64,000 bases of DNA from Hetaerina americana (Eukaryota; Arthropoda; Insecta; Odonata; Calopterygidae). The notes beneath the pieces are model-generated. The model was not told the DNA's origin. It ran no database searches and saw only the letters and a list, made by a program, of their open reading frames with translations. The stretch is from contig JAKTNV010000001.1 in NCBI GenBank assembly GCA_022747635.1, positions 30,421,990 to 30,485,989 on the forward strand. The letters run 5' to 3'. The translations under genes were made by a program, and so were the position numbers. Below, piece after piece: positions 23,800 through 35,790 of the stretch; positions within the stretch are counted from its first letter, which is position 1; every line of letters starts with the position of its first letter.

Positions 23800-24477
23800 A
23801 ATGTATCTACATGTGGTACAAGTTTCAATTAGTCGACTCCAGTATTGCGTCTACACCGAGCGTTGCAATTTGAGACATGTTCACTTCGCCTAAGGCAATG
23901 GTGGAGGTAGCACGGAGTGAGTTATACGCCGCATTGAAATTTAGCTTTCGAATGAACAAATTGTCAGCCAAGGTCTATGTAATGTTACAGAAGGCTTATG
24001 GAGAGTCTGTTCATCACTACATGGTTCATCACCGTTGTTCAAAGATGATTCAAAAGTTTCAAAGAAACGAAACAATCACTTTCAAAGTAAGGTGGTCCCA
24101 GTTCTTCAGACACTGCTCTTACGGAAGTAAAAATTAACACCACTTCTGCCATTGCGAGAGAAGATCGTCAAATAACGTTAAGAATATTATCAGAAATATT
24201 GAAAATTTCAATGAGTGGGTTCTGCGAATCCCACCGCGAAATCAAATTTATATATGAAAAGTCAATGCAAAATGTATTTTTCATGTTCCCTGTAGTCGAG
24301 GCGTAAGCCCATGATCCTTTTTTCTCTTCCCAAATGAGAAGAAACACCTTCGTGGAAAGCGTTTTTCAGCAGTGGAAGAAACCGCAGTCGAAGTGAACAT
24401 GTCTCAAATTGCAACGCTCGATTCAGACGCAGTACTGGAGTCAAATCATTAACTCTTCTGCCACATTTAGATACATT
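23800..24477 (+). mobile_element. internally deleted mariner-like element with 89-bp inverted repeats
   Basis: The left arm 23800-23888 and right arm 24389-24477 are reverse complements over 89 positions, roughly 80-85% identical by eye. The inner part is the best conserved, including GCAACGCTCG on one side and CGAGCGTTGC on the other. Between them lies the 5' part of a mariner-type transposase gene and no catalytic domain. That fits a non-autonomous element made by internal deletion. No TA duplication is visible at the arm ends, so the true termini may lie slightly outside. Confidence 0.65.
23877..24243 (+). pseudogene. mariner-like transposase N-terminal fragment, broken
   Basis: The first frame reads VARSELYAALKFSFRMNK and then VYVMLQKAYGES, the pattern of the first helix-turn-helix of mariner-like transposases. 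After a frame change near 24075-24090, the second frame from 24091 gives GGPSSSDTALTEVKI and then EDRQITLRILSEILKIS, the second helix-turn-helix. No aspartate motif follows before the right inverted repeat. It shares little identity with the 15.6-kb mariner, so it is a different and older lineage. It would be inactive. Confidence 0.75.
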
Positions 24478-25343
24478 ACATATTCAGCTGGAAAAAAAGA
24501 GTATAACATTAAATTAAATTTTTCTTAATAAATCATGCGAATCAAAATTTTAAAACAATCTTTATTGAATATTCCACGATTATTTCTCGGCTGATGAAGT
24601 ATCAAAAATTAGGAACAAAGTTTATTCATCCCAAAGTTGCGGTGAACTATTTTTCTTTGAAAACACGTTTATTGCCCGAAAATAATCATGAAATAATTTC
24701 AAGCAATCCAAACTTTTTTTCCAACTAACTTCGCCAGATAAAGTTTATGGACTTATAACAGTGAAGGCCACATCGTAGTAACACTCAACGGATTTCACAT
24801 TCCATAAATATATTTCTATGAGGAAGCATTTCATCTGGACGCTTTGTATGATATAACAAAGCATGTGGTTGAAAAGAAACTCAAAACTCGGGCGTTATTT
24901 TGCAATTTGATATAATGACACAAAAAATTCCAATAATTTAGTTGCCACATCAGTTCTTGGGGAGAAAATAAAATTGTTTTACAAGAAATGCATCATAAAA
25001 AACGACGACCACTGAAATAATCCTTACAGCTTTTAAATCAGAGTGAGATAAGTTAAAGCATTTTTGAAAATTCCCGTAGTCCAATCCTAGGGTTAAATTT
25101 CCATTGCTCGTTTCCGACGACTGGATTGTTCTCATCACCATGCTAAGGATATTTCCACCAATATTTCCTCCATCACGGTGCATTTGCAGTGGCGAAGGTA
25201 AACAATAGAACTATCCTTGGTTTCGAATAGGCTTCCGGGCATTTGATGTAAGCGACAGAGTGCAGTGGAATTCCATAAAATAATTTCTTTCTGTGATTTT
25301 AAAAATTTATAGCATCATTACAATCATTAGTAATGTGAAATTA
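24478..25343. other. AT-rich sequence, no gene seen
   Basis: No open frame over 80 codons and no recognisable repeat. Confidence 0.6.
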
Positions 25344-25354
25344 TTAATGTTCAT

Positions 25355-25660
25355 AGTAGTAGTATTTAGGGGAGGCGACTGACAGCTGAGGTCATTTGCG
25401 TCATAGGGAATGGACAGGAAAGGATGAAGGGTGGAGAGAAACCCGTCGTCGGCATTAGCCTACTCTTAACGAAAGACGCCAAGGGATCCGCAGCTTAACG
25501 TCCCATCCGACGGACGGCGTACTCACTAAAAGTGCCTTCTACAAAGCACCTCAAGTACGGATCGAGATACCTCTGAAAAATGTTCAACACCGCCGGGATA
25601 TGAACCCGGGCCTTCTGGGTGGGAAGCCAGTAGGGTAGCCACCGCACCATCTCGATCCCC
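25355..25660 (-). mobile_element. tRNA-derived SINE, family A, full-length copy
   Basis: The head is at the right on the minus strand: GAGATGGTGCGGTGGCTACC (A box) and CCCGGGTTCATATCCCGG (B box) near 25585-25602. The body includes GACAGCTGAGGTCATTTGCG. The 3' end is an (ACT)n-like tail read from AGTAGTAGTATTT at the left. Direct repeats TTAATGTTCAT (25344-25354) and TTAATGCTCAT (25661-25671) flank it, an 11-bp target duplication with one mismatch. This marks retroposition, so both ends are well defined. Confidence 0.92.
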
Positions 25661-25671
25661 TTAATGCTCAT

Positions 25672-27294
25672 TTATTAAATTGTAACTGTAAAGAGAAAAT
25701 AAGCTTATAGTTTTTCCCGTATTCTCTCTCCCTATCTTCTTATTTATTATTTATTTTCCTATATTAATATACATTTTCAATGTAAAGCTATTCTTTTCTG
25801 AAAGGCCTCCAGAAGCATAATGTCAAAAGGGAATTGTAATTTAAGATGTGACATATAACCTTTACATTCGCTATTTAATTTTAATCGGAAACTGCCAATA
25901 GACCTTCCGAAGAACGTTAGTCAGATAACGCAGACTTACGTTTGGCACCATTTTCGGAAGTGCCGTTAAGGCTAGATAACATTGAAGTTGGTAGCCAAGT
26001 AAAAAAATGATATTCCTCAGTGAGAATAAATTGAATCTTTTCGTACGATCTTTTTTATTCAGTTAAATTCGCCTGCGCTTGGCTAAGTGCAGCGTTTCGT
26101 CACGGAATACCTCGGGAAATGTTGGAAACATTATTTGCTGGAATAAATTGTCAGTCGCTTGAGGTTATTATGGCAGACGGGATCCCATTTGAATCACCGA
26201 TTATTTTTTCATTACTTTCCATGGTGGGTTGTGGAACACATTATTAGTTAATATTTTATTCCTCTGCTGATTGAAGCGCAAGCAACCAATGGCTTTGTGA
26301 CTGTCTTTGCGGGGCAATAACCGCATTATGAAAGAATCATATTCTAATATCCAAGTGGCTCGAACCAAATTTTATGTACTCTTAAATTATAAGATGATGG
26401 AATATTCCAATTTTTGTTCTTTTGTAAGAAAAACCCAATTGCTGTAACTAAACTTCTTCTCATAGAGCGTTACGTTGTTCCGTTACTATGTACCTGTATA
26501 CCTCAAAAATCGTGATCCCACATAGTTTTCATTTGCTTATCCAAAATTTTGAAATAAAAATACGTTATCAGGATGCTTTTCTTTGTTCGATCCATTTTTG
26601 TGCTTAAAAAAGCATGCTACATACATTACGCTGAATGTATTTCATAAACATCCTTTTAATTTGATTTGGAAACTCATATATGGTATGCACATAAATATGA
26701 ATATAAATAAATTTTAACCCAGGCTAGTGTCGTAATGTAATGGTTTCTAATTTATCAGCATGTGAAGGTAAATATGCCTCAGTTACCATCTCGCGCGATA
26801 GTTTCAACAAATTTCCTCAAAAGGCGATTTCACTTTTGCTAAGAATATTATTTTCTTCTGCTAGTTGCCCATTTCATTTTACTTCCACCAAGATCTTGAT
26901 TCGATTTACCACGGTAACTAGGCGTAAATACGGAAATTTCGCATCGCGTGTGTTCGCAAAATAATGCTGATGTATGTCAAGATATTTTAGTTACTTACAT
27001 CGAAGTAAACATCCAGAACAAAATTGAAATTTTACCCAGGCCATCACCAGCTTGCAAAAGTCACCATAAGGAAAGGGCAGGGAGACTTGAGGGAGATGCT
27101 CAGAAGAACTGATGCACGCTGTCGTGGGACACAATGGAGGACTATTTCAAGACATGTACCACTTGCCTCAGGGGTAAGGTCAAGCAGAATGACTCTATCC
27201 ATTAGTTCCATCTGCATTTACACAATACTCGGGAAGCCATGGCGCAGGGCGGGGAGTGTTAGGGCAACAGCCATGCATGTAAAAAGATTAGTGA
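25672..27294. other. AT-rich sequence, no gene seen
   Basis: No recognised gene. The 5' part of the open frame starting at 27024 shows no clear transposase similarity before about 27300. Confidence 0.5.
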
Positions 27295-27600
27295 CAATGA
27301 TGTCCCGGCGTACATATTCGCCAGACATAGCCCCTTGTGTCTTTTTTCTGTTCCTAAAAATGAAAGAGGACCTCAAAGGCCCGTTGTTTTACAAACGGAT
27401 GCTATTAAAACGCATCACTGAGAGAGCTTCGAGTACATTAAAAGCTTTACCAAAGATCTAGTTCCAGATGTTATACACATATTTTATTTTGAGGTTTGAA
27501 AAAAGCACTGGAATAAAATGGTATAATATCTAATGGGAACTATTTCAAAGGGAATAACATTGATATAGACGAATAAATTAAATTCTTTTCAAATTACTCA
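27295..27600 (+). pseudogene. mariner-like transposase C-terminal fragment
   Basis: A frame ending at 27461 reads YSPDIAPCVFFLFLKMKEDL from 27315. It is followed, in other frames past 27500, by NGNYFKGNNIDIDE, which is the usual mariner C-terminus ending. The third catalytic aspartate, expected in APCDFF, is valine here. Frames are broken between 27461 and 27540. The orientation is the same as the N-terminal fragment at 23.9 kb, so the two could be ends of one old element split by about 2.7 kb of extra DNA; unrelated copies are equally possible. Confidence 0.75.
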
Positions 27601-27829
27601 AATTCCCCTTATTTATTGCACACTCCTTGCATCACGAAATAATTGATGTGCTTGACTGAAATCATTAAATTTTAGTCTTTAAGTCAATATATTCGGGCGC
27701 TTGGGTTTGATTTGGTTATGATTTTGTATCGCGCGAGGGAATAACGAGGGCATGAACGTGTCAGTGACGGTGTTTATCTTATTTTGTCCAGGTGGTCAAA
27801 TCTACCGAAGTCATTTGGGCCCATATCAA

Positions 27830-28215
27830 TTCCCTCAGTGTAACTAGTAAACTCAGTTGTTCTGTAACGTTTCAAAAGACTTAAATCTTGACTGTTCTCT
27901 TCTTAAATCAAATGGTTCCAAACCTAATTCATCCAACATACCCGGCAAGCTAACTCTCTTCTCGTAGAGATTTTTGAACTAACCTGGAGGATTTTCTCTG
28001 GAACTTTTCAAGTTTCTTAATGAACGCTTTCTCCCTTGGATCCCAAATAATTGCCGCAAATTTCAAGGTCTTTGTTCCTACTAGGCCTTTGATCCGTGTG
28101 CCTTCCGATCCTTCCCCTTTCCTCCATTTGAACTGTTGAATATTTAAAGGCAATAATCCTGGTGATTGATGATTCCAGAACAGTTCGCCAAAGACTCTTA
28201 TTTTTCAAAACAAAA
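27830..28215 (-). mobile_element. non-LTR retrotransposon reverse-transcriptase C-terminal relic
   Basis: Read right to left, the frame at 28153-27950 contains AAIIWDPREKAFIKKLEKFQ and RKSSRLVQ. This is the region after the palm domain in Jockey/CR1-like elements, usually 'LEYA.P.WDP....I..LE.VQRRAARF'. After a +1 frame change near 27950 it continues LPGMLDELGLEPFDLRREQS, the conserved 'ML..L.W..L..RR...R' segment. The catalytic palm lies upstream and is not recognisable. It is a dead 5'-truncated copy. Assignment to this class is firm; the clade is uncertain. Confidence 0.8.
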
Positions 28216-31200
28216 TTATGAGACCTCGAAATAGTCCCAATACGGCTAGCCTTTAAATTCTACCGCTTAATTGCAATGGTATGTAGGGATAATGAAGTCA
28301 AGCTTCATTAAGGATCATTCATTAAGCACCATCTCGGTATGCCATAAGAGGAAAATTATGGCTGCAACTTGCATTAATAGGATTGGAAACTTGGTAATAT
28401 ACACGTATTTAGCGAAAGCGTAATTTTACTGTAGGAAGTTCACATTTTTATTTGGAGAAGTGAATCAGTTTAATGACTTAGCCAGTAACAAAAAACATCC
28501 TAATTATTTACGACCATGTTAAATAATGTTGCCCCGGTGGGGTGTCTGTGCACTATTTTTGCGTTTAGTTGCGAAAGATAACTCTCACCCATGATCTTTT
28601 ACGATATATGTTCTAACCCATGCAATGAACGGATTTCAGATGCCCGTATGTTCTAAATGTGAAATGAGGTCCGATAGATGGTCTAATTGTGTGCGCAAAG
28701 GCACATTTATCTTCACTAGTTTTTCTGCCTATTTGGCAGATGTGATCACTCCACTCATGGTGAAGTGGACCTTAAAGTAAAGATCTTTTTTTAATTGTAT
28801 CTGGTTTTCAGCCATTCTCTTCAAACCCGCCTATTCCTTCAATTCTGATGCTATCTATCAGCCGGATCCTTTTCCTCCCTTCTCCTCTCACCATTCCATC
28901 GCCACAAAACAACTCCTTCTCATATTATTATTTTATTATTTCATATTTTTTACACTTTGAATACAGTACAAAGTAGGATACAATCTGGTTTATATTTCTT
29001 TTATTTATCTTTCTGTCATTGCTCTTTCTTTTCCAACTCTCCTTAACTTCTCTTCGTTCCTCGCCCTTATTTTCAATCGTACTTCATTCCTCATCATATC
29101 CACATTTAAAAGGCTTCTACACTTAATGCATATATTTTTCTTAGTGTCCAGGTCTCCACGCCATGCCTTGTCACGCTCCAAACGAAATAATTCCTTAAGA
29201 CTCAATTGTTTGCTCAGCAGCCGACAGAATAATATCCCATGTCTGTTTTAAAGATTCTTTTCATACGGAAAGTCTAATTCAACTCTCTTTTATGGGCATT
29301 GGCGAATTGTCTGTTTTCATGCTCCTTAAATATTAGCATCCGTTCACCACTCAATATTTACATTTTACAATTTAGCGTTTATCCTTTTTCCATTTCCTTT
29401 TGGTTTTACGCTCATTAGTCCTCATTATTTATGACTCTTATTTGTTGTTAAGTTCTTCTGCAACTCTAATTAGTCCCTCTTTGTTTTCAGAGTGAGTGTG
29501 TCAATTCGCCATGAAAACATTATATGCAATTTATTATTTTTTCTCCCACGATACTCCTGTCTTCTCATTAAAGTATTTATTGATTATTTTCGAATTAGAA
29601 ATTAAATAATACAGGCGATAAGCAACATCCATGCCTTTCTCCTCTTCTTTTTCCTGTTTATATGATCATTTCTCCTTCAATCCTCACTCATGCATTATTT
29701 CCTAAATTAGATCTCTGGGTAATTGGCCTTGCTTCACTCCAGTCAACTTTTTTTGTGCTCAGTAGAATGCCGCTCCGTTGATCTCTGGTTTTGGCTCAAT
29801 ATTCAGCGTGGTCATACTGATCTACTGGATAGAATTCTCCAGTGATCTGCCGGAATAATGCGTGGCTATCTCCCAAAATTGGATAAACCTCTTCGGTGTA
29901 AGTATTTTACCGTAATATGTGCCTGCTTTCAATTCCCGTCGCTAGAAATTACAAAAAGTTGGCATTCCTTATCCTTCGTCTAGTAGAATTGATATCGTCT
30001 GCTGTCTATTTCTGCGTGGCAACATAATCACGGTATAGTTACTTTAAGCTAAGTGAACGAAGAGTCTATCCACTGGCAAAATAAGTCCAGCAATTTCCAA
30101 TTCTGCTCGGGCATTCAAATGAAAAAGAGTTGGGATGATTACCTTATTTTTCTAGATAGAAAACCCTCGCATTCTCATCTTTTTATTTCTTCCAAATCCA
30201 TCCACCATCAGAAAAACAAGCAAAAAGCATTCCTCTTCTCATTTTTCTTATGAACAACCTGCTCTCGATCCTCCTTGAGAAAAAGATGCTTATTCAAAAA
30301 AAACTTAGAAACAAATAAAAATTTTCCTTGATTGCAATACTAAAATTGATCCAACGTATCCTCAAAAAAAAACCTTATTGATGATTCCTCCACTTTCCCT
30401 CTAATTTATTGAAAAAAATATGCGCTTCAGTCCATTTATCCTCTTTCAACCAAGTGCCTTCCTACTATTTTCAAACACTACAGCCGATCCATCTTCTTTC
30501 CAAGCAAATTTAAAGTTAGAATGCCTTTTTTCCCATGAATAAAATGCCATTCACTCAAGTCAAAAGCCCGTAATACATCAAATCAAGTGCCTCGTACCAT
30601 ACAATAGAATTAATGCCGGACCAACTAAACACTAGCTGCTCATCAGGTTCAAAGTACATCTAACCCGTATCAGATTTAATAAATCCAACGTTGTCAAATG
30701 CAACACCAACCACTCTATACCTCTCGCAAATTTTCGCCTATATGCCCCCCTCGTGATCACCTCCTCAAGCCACCTCAAGCCTACAATTTTTCCGAAAATC
30801 ACCGCACAGTTTGAAGTCCGGCTCAGTCCCCCTCTTCCTCCCTCCACTCATCACCCTTGAGCACTAAATCCCCGTTCCTTCCATTTTCCCCAGGGAACTC
30901 TTCCTACTCCTCAACCCCTTACTATGCATTCCCACCGAGCCATCTCCTCTGCCATTCCTTCTGTCGCTTTGTGTTGCCTTTTCAAATCACTTCTTCGTCT
31001 GAAGAGATCCCCACCGAAAGAGAGCTGCCCAATTCTTTTCTTTTTCCTGACCCTTTTAAATCCTTCTATTTCTCTCCCAAATCCATTCCTCTTGCCAATG
31101 TTACTCCTGACTTATCCATGTTTCGGTGACCTCTTACTTCTCTGTTTGGTCTCGACAAAACCTCGATAGTACTCAAGTTCCGCAATACATGTAGTTCACA

Positions 31201-31423
31201 CCCACCTCCATAATTCTCCCGACAGCAGCATAAAATCACCCAGCAACCGACTACCCTCGGTGTCAACAGTCCAATTAATGGCCATATTTGACATTTGATT
31301 AAATCTGCTGAATCTGCGAGTTCAAAAATTTGGCCAAATGTTTGTTGAAATGGTACATCTTTTCAATAAACCACTTCTCCATCTTTCGACCACTTATTTT
31401 TCTCTAAATAATTTGATATTTCC
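28216..31423. other. AT-rich, partly pyrimidine-rich sequence; no gene seen
   Basis: The plus strand is C/T-rich over 28790-29700 and 30240-31270, and minus-strand frames there are Lys/Arg/Glu-rich (for example 29005-29205). This resembles decayed A-rich retrotransposon coding sequence, but I could match no motif. No host exon recognised. Confidence 0.45.
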
Positions 31424-31635
31424 TAATTCTAAGAAACTACGGGAGATGCTGTGACTTACTGTACCTTTTAACGGAGTTGCCTGCTAATGCACATTACAAT
31501 ACAACAATTTCAAAGTGTAAATATCATTCGCCTTCACCGGGATCCGGTTTGTATTCCGGTCAAGGCGAATGATATTTACACATTGAAATTGTCGCATTGA
31601 TTGTTCATGTTCTTTATAACTAATAGGTTCATATG
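31424..31635 (-). repeat. short interspersed repeat with central hairpin, copy 2
   Basis: Arms 31505-31540 and 31556-31591 are 36 bp each with two mismatches around a 15-nt loop. Outside the hairpin, GAAACTACGGGAGAT (near 31432) and CTTTTAACGGAGT (near 31465) are the reverse complement of the flank of copy 1 at 8866-9082. Copy 2 is therefore the same family in opposite orientation, with the hairpin better preserved. Confidence 0.8.
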
Positions 31636-33059
31636 AGATTTAAAAAGCGTTGTCTCTGCTTAAAGAAGTGTTGGCAGGAATATATTTGAAAATTCTAAAA
31701 ATAACTCATGACTGCAGGATTAGCCAAGGGCAGTTGCTTTAGTATTTCCGGAATAATGTATACACTTAGAATTTTCAAATTTTGTCCTGTACAAATACTT
31801 TTATAAACTTATCAAAACTCTTTCGATCAATTAAGCAAAGTAATGACACAAAAATGACTAGATCGAAAAAAAAATTTGGCATTATTAACGTGAGTTGCAA
31901 ATGTGATTGCGGGTTTCTACCATATCCTGTTGATCGCAGTTCACAAATATTCTTTGCAAAAAAATTGCTACTCACTTCCGAGCTATGATCCTGGGGAAAC
32001 AATTATGAAATATTCATGTAAAGCTAAGGGCTGAGGGTTGGAATCCGAACTCCTGAACTACGAAAAGACCATCTGTATGATGAAATCGATCTTTTTTGTG
32101 ATATTTTAAACCTTTCGCCTCACCTAACCTCTGGTGGTTTATCGCGATCTCCGTCCAACCCGGAGGCGTGTCAGGTCGAACCCAACCTGTTTCGTGTGCT
32201 GATGAGCCTTAAAAGTTGTTTATGATGCAATATGTCTCCCGATAGAAGCAAAAAGGCTAATGCCATATGGTTGAATTTTTGGAATTAAGTTACATGCTTT
32301 TGCTCCGCTCAATAGCATCTTATATCTGCAACGTATTGAAATAGAAGAAAATTTGGATTGAAAGGTCTTGACGTTTTGAATTAAATACTCTGACTTTTAT
32401 TGAAAATGCTCTGTGCTGGACTGGTGTGGCCAATCAGAAGTGGGCGAACTAAGGAGGCGATTAGTTACGCGCATATTTATGAAATAATTTTGACGCTAAC
32501 CCTAGAACCTCCTAAACAAATATAAATGAGGTAGTGCTCTTAGGAGTCTATTGGATTAATATCGAGGTATAGCCAAGAGCTTGCGCTTACCGAGGCTATA
32601 TAAGTTATGGTTTCGAGGGCGGGGATATAGGAAATTTTGGCGAAACCTGTAAAAACATCTGACGTACAAAACTCGCTCCGACAATATTCAGACATGGTGG
32701 CAGTAAAATCACAAGATGTGTTAAAAGCACGATATTAAAAGTAAAATATTTCAACTTAATTGTCATTTAATAGTTTCTTTAAAGCATTCAAACATGTTCC
32801 TCATATCATTCCCTTTTCGGGTAAGGAAAAGCCAAGTAAGCTTTCATTTTGAAACCTATTCATTTAAATACTTTATTACATTCTACACTGTTCTTGCAAA
32901 ATTCTTTGTCAGAATTTCTCTCATTCGTATAGTTTACGCTTTGTCGGTAGTCTTACTCATTTGTTCTCGAGCTTCTAATATAATTTCTTTGGAATAGCTA
33001 CGTTAAAGAGGAAAGTATTCAATCAATAAGATCTAGGATGTGTAATTACTTTTCAAACC
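31636..33059. other. AT-rich sequence, no gene seen
   Basis: No gene or repeat recognised. Confidence 0.55.
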
Positions 33060-34215
33060 ATCGTGGATCTCATTAGATGCAAAAGCCTGCCGTTACGTGA
33101 GGTAGGCCTGAGAGTTGATGCCCTGTTCCCCCGCCAATAACTCACCTCCACCCGGACGGGTCTCCGTCCCCAGAGAGCGGTTGTTTTTGCCTTCACACCG
33201 CACGAAATCCTTTCCATTTTAATGTTTTTATGACGCGACAGCCGAGGTGTCTCGGACCTCCCAACCCTCCTCCTCTCGCCCGCGAGCAACAACAATAGAT
33301 GAACCCGCTCCAGCCAACTGCGCCGCCGGCGTTCCCCGCATTCCGCAATCGCCCCATCTCGGACCTCCATCACGGCACGTTAAGGGCCACGCTCACGTGT
33401 GCGCGGGTCAAGTTTGGACAAAGAAAGGGTCTGGAAGAGAGGGATAGAGAGAATGCAACAGATACAGGAAGATAGGGGGATAAAATAGAGAGAGATGAAG
33501 CGAAAGATGGGGAGGAGAGAGAGGGAGAGAGAGATATGGAGAGATCACTTGCACCAGAAGACCCGAGCGGAAGGCACTCGCGAGTGGTTCCGGACGAACG
33601 CTCAACTAGCAAACGTCCATCCCCATCCTCGTTGGATGTTTAACCACACCATGCCATTTAAGCCATTATGTAAATTTCGAATGGGAGGGGGTTTAGGGGA
33701 TAGAGAGCGATAGTGGAGTGTTTTTAATATCCTCCACTAAGTCGCCCGTTTTAAGTCGTTTGGGTCCGCGGTCGAATTCGTGAGTTCCCCATCCGCACAA
33801 CCATTCGCGGCCATTTCGTGTTATGAATATTGAACGATCGCCACGATCGAGAGTGCAGAGAGAGAGAGAAAGAGTAGATGTGCGGATACGAACCTGGCTC
33901 ACGAAGCGGATCGGTTCGGAAAACAATCGAATGGATTGGAGGGAGGTAGTTTTCTGACGAGAGATGGAGAGGGAGTGGTGAGGGTGGGGGAATGAGCGGG
34001 GAAGACGCATCTTCCGGTCCGTGAGAGTTCTATTCCGTCCCCAGGAGGGATTTATTCGCCGCGCTCATGTGCCGGAACTAAAGATTAAGTACGCCGACTT
34101 CACCTTCACTCGATGGTGATCCCTTACGACGACGCAGGGACCGACCACCTACTGTACGTATCGGCGCACACCTACTTAGGGAAGCATGCTGAGGAGGGAT
34201 GGAATAGTGCGGGGT
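33060..34215. promoter_or_regulatory. CpG-rich island with GA-repeat tracts
   Basis: CpG-dense from about 33090, with GAGA-type purine repeats at about 33425-33545 and 33855-33875. Frames on both strands (33053-33373 minus, 33693-34010 minus and others) are low in information and match nothing known. GAGA tracts with CpG density are compatible with a promoter or chromatin element. Confidence 0.4.
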
Positions 34216-34849
34216 ACCGGTTTCTCCCGAGGCGTAGGGATTTTTTAATCAAATGAATTAATGACTAGGGCCCTCCAGGTATTGACGACAGTCTTGCATT
34301 GTTGATCACAGCCACAATGGACCATTATAAGCCCTACGTCACTGACCTCCCGATAATCATAAATAAAAAATGTTAATGATCTTTACTCCCGGCATATCGC
34401 AAGCCATGTATGCAATTGTTGGCCATCTTCTCGAAGCATTATTGTTGACGCACGCAATGATGCTATGCACATGTATACAAGAGGGGATTTATTTTGTGCC
34501 CTATCTACGATACAATAAAAGTTTGAATTAAAAAATAATTAAAACATATTCTTGGGCTCGGTTTATGTCTCAGGCCTACAATGTTTTAGATTAAATCTCC
34601 AGCTGAAGGCGTCGCATTTTTTCCCATTGGCATATGGGAAAATGATATTTCTGTAAATTTATCAGTAAACTGCTATCAAAACTACCAGGATTTATAGAAC
34701 AACTTAAAATTCATCGATGATGTCTTCTGAAATGTTAACCTGGGTCGACGATTTTCTTATAGCGTGAACTAGCACGGTTTTCCATCATCTCTTTGATCTT
34801 GAACAAATCGATTGAAGCTTGAAAAATATTGCATCGAGGACAAGCTCAA
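34216..34849. other. AT-rich sequence between islands
   Basis: Nothing recognised. Confidence 0.55.
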
Positions 34850-35300
34850 TGAGTCCAATGACACCGGGAAGAAAGTGGCGTGGGTTCGATCCGCCTCCGA
34901 CTTCGCTCGTGTCCCTGGGCCCTCGACGGACAAAAAGTGCTGTCATCGGCAATTGGCTCGGGAGAGGAAAAATGATTCCGTGCGCGAATCTCGAGAGTTC
35001 CCTAACGGTCCGGCGGATAGCTCGTGTTTACCACCATCGATAAGGCGCCCTCCTCGGCTCCGAGTCTCGACTCCTTTCTTTCCGTCCGCATCCTTTACTT
35101 TCGCTTCCTTTCCCGTTCCTTCATCCCCTTCGCCGACCACATCTTGCCTTCTCTCCGTTTGTCGGAATCTACTTCATCCTGGGGTCGGATGTGGATGGGT
35201 ATTAAAGCCCATCTTTCACTCTCACTGCGGGACAGTCACATTCTTTGTCGTGTATTGGATATCCCATGTTTGGCCAGCGAGCACGTAGCGGGCGATGAGA
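34850..35300. promoter_or_regulatory. CpG-rich island
   Basis: CpG-dense block with a 158-codon plus-strand frame (34812-35288) and overlapping frames 34819-35043 and 35024-35305 plus, 34943-35140 minus. The peptide has a Pro/Ser/Phe-rich middle and no known domain. Overlap in several frames argues that composition, not coding, keeps it open. Confidence 0.35.
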
Positions 35301-35329
35301 AATAACCAAGCACTAGCATTTATCCATTG

Positions 35330-35790
35330 AAGGTCAAGGTATTCTATCAATTAAAGGTAGGTTTTGAACGGTCCCTAACGACTCTTATCTTCTATATTGT
35401 TTGCGCAATCCACCGCAAAAGCGTTTATGCATGTGTTATGGATTGCATAAAATTTCTTCTGTTCGCATTATATTTTTGACTTTTTTATGTTGCCATAATT
35501 TCTACTTCCCCTTCATACTCTCTTAAAAGCCTATTCACTTTCTTCCACTACCTCGCTCATTCTACTTTTTTCATTCAATCACGTCCTTCAACACATTTCA
35601 CTGGTTTCTTTACCTCACATCTGTTTAAAACTTCATCGTTTATCTTCCAATAGGACCAACCCATTTTCTCAGTTCTTTTTCGCACCAACGCTTCAAAAGC
35701 CTCACTCATCCTCTCGCCTCAGAGAACAAGATTCACATCCATACAGCGCTGCATCCTCCATATTTAATTCTCTACTGATCCTTTATTCAC
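35330..35790 (-). mobile_element. non-LTR retrotransposon 3' relic
   Basis: Read right to left from about 35755: ALYGCESCSLRREDE, a stop, then in another frame AFEALVRKRTEKMGWSYW and KINDEVLNRCEVKKP. This is the region downstream of the reverse-transcriptase palm in insect LINEs, usually 'ALYG.E.WTLRK.D...LEAFE.W..RR..KI.W.D...NEEVL..V.EKR'. The segment 35335-35410, which would be the 3' untranslated end, recurs at 41633-41702. Several stops and frame changes make it dead. Confidence 0.75.

Noticed and set aside
29005..29205. Lys/Arg/Glu-rich minus-strand frame as LINE coding sequence
   Set aside because: Composition fits, but no ordered motif of reverse transcriptase or endonuclease could be matched.
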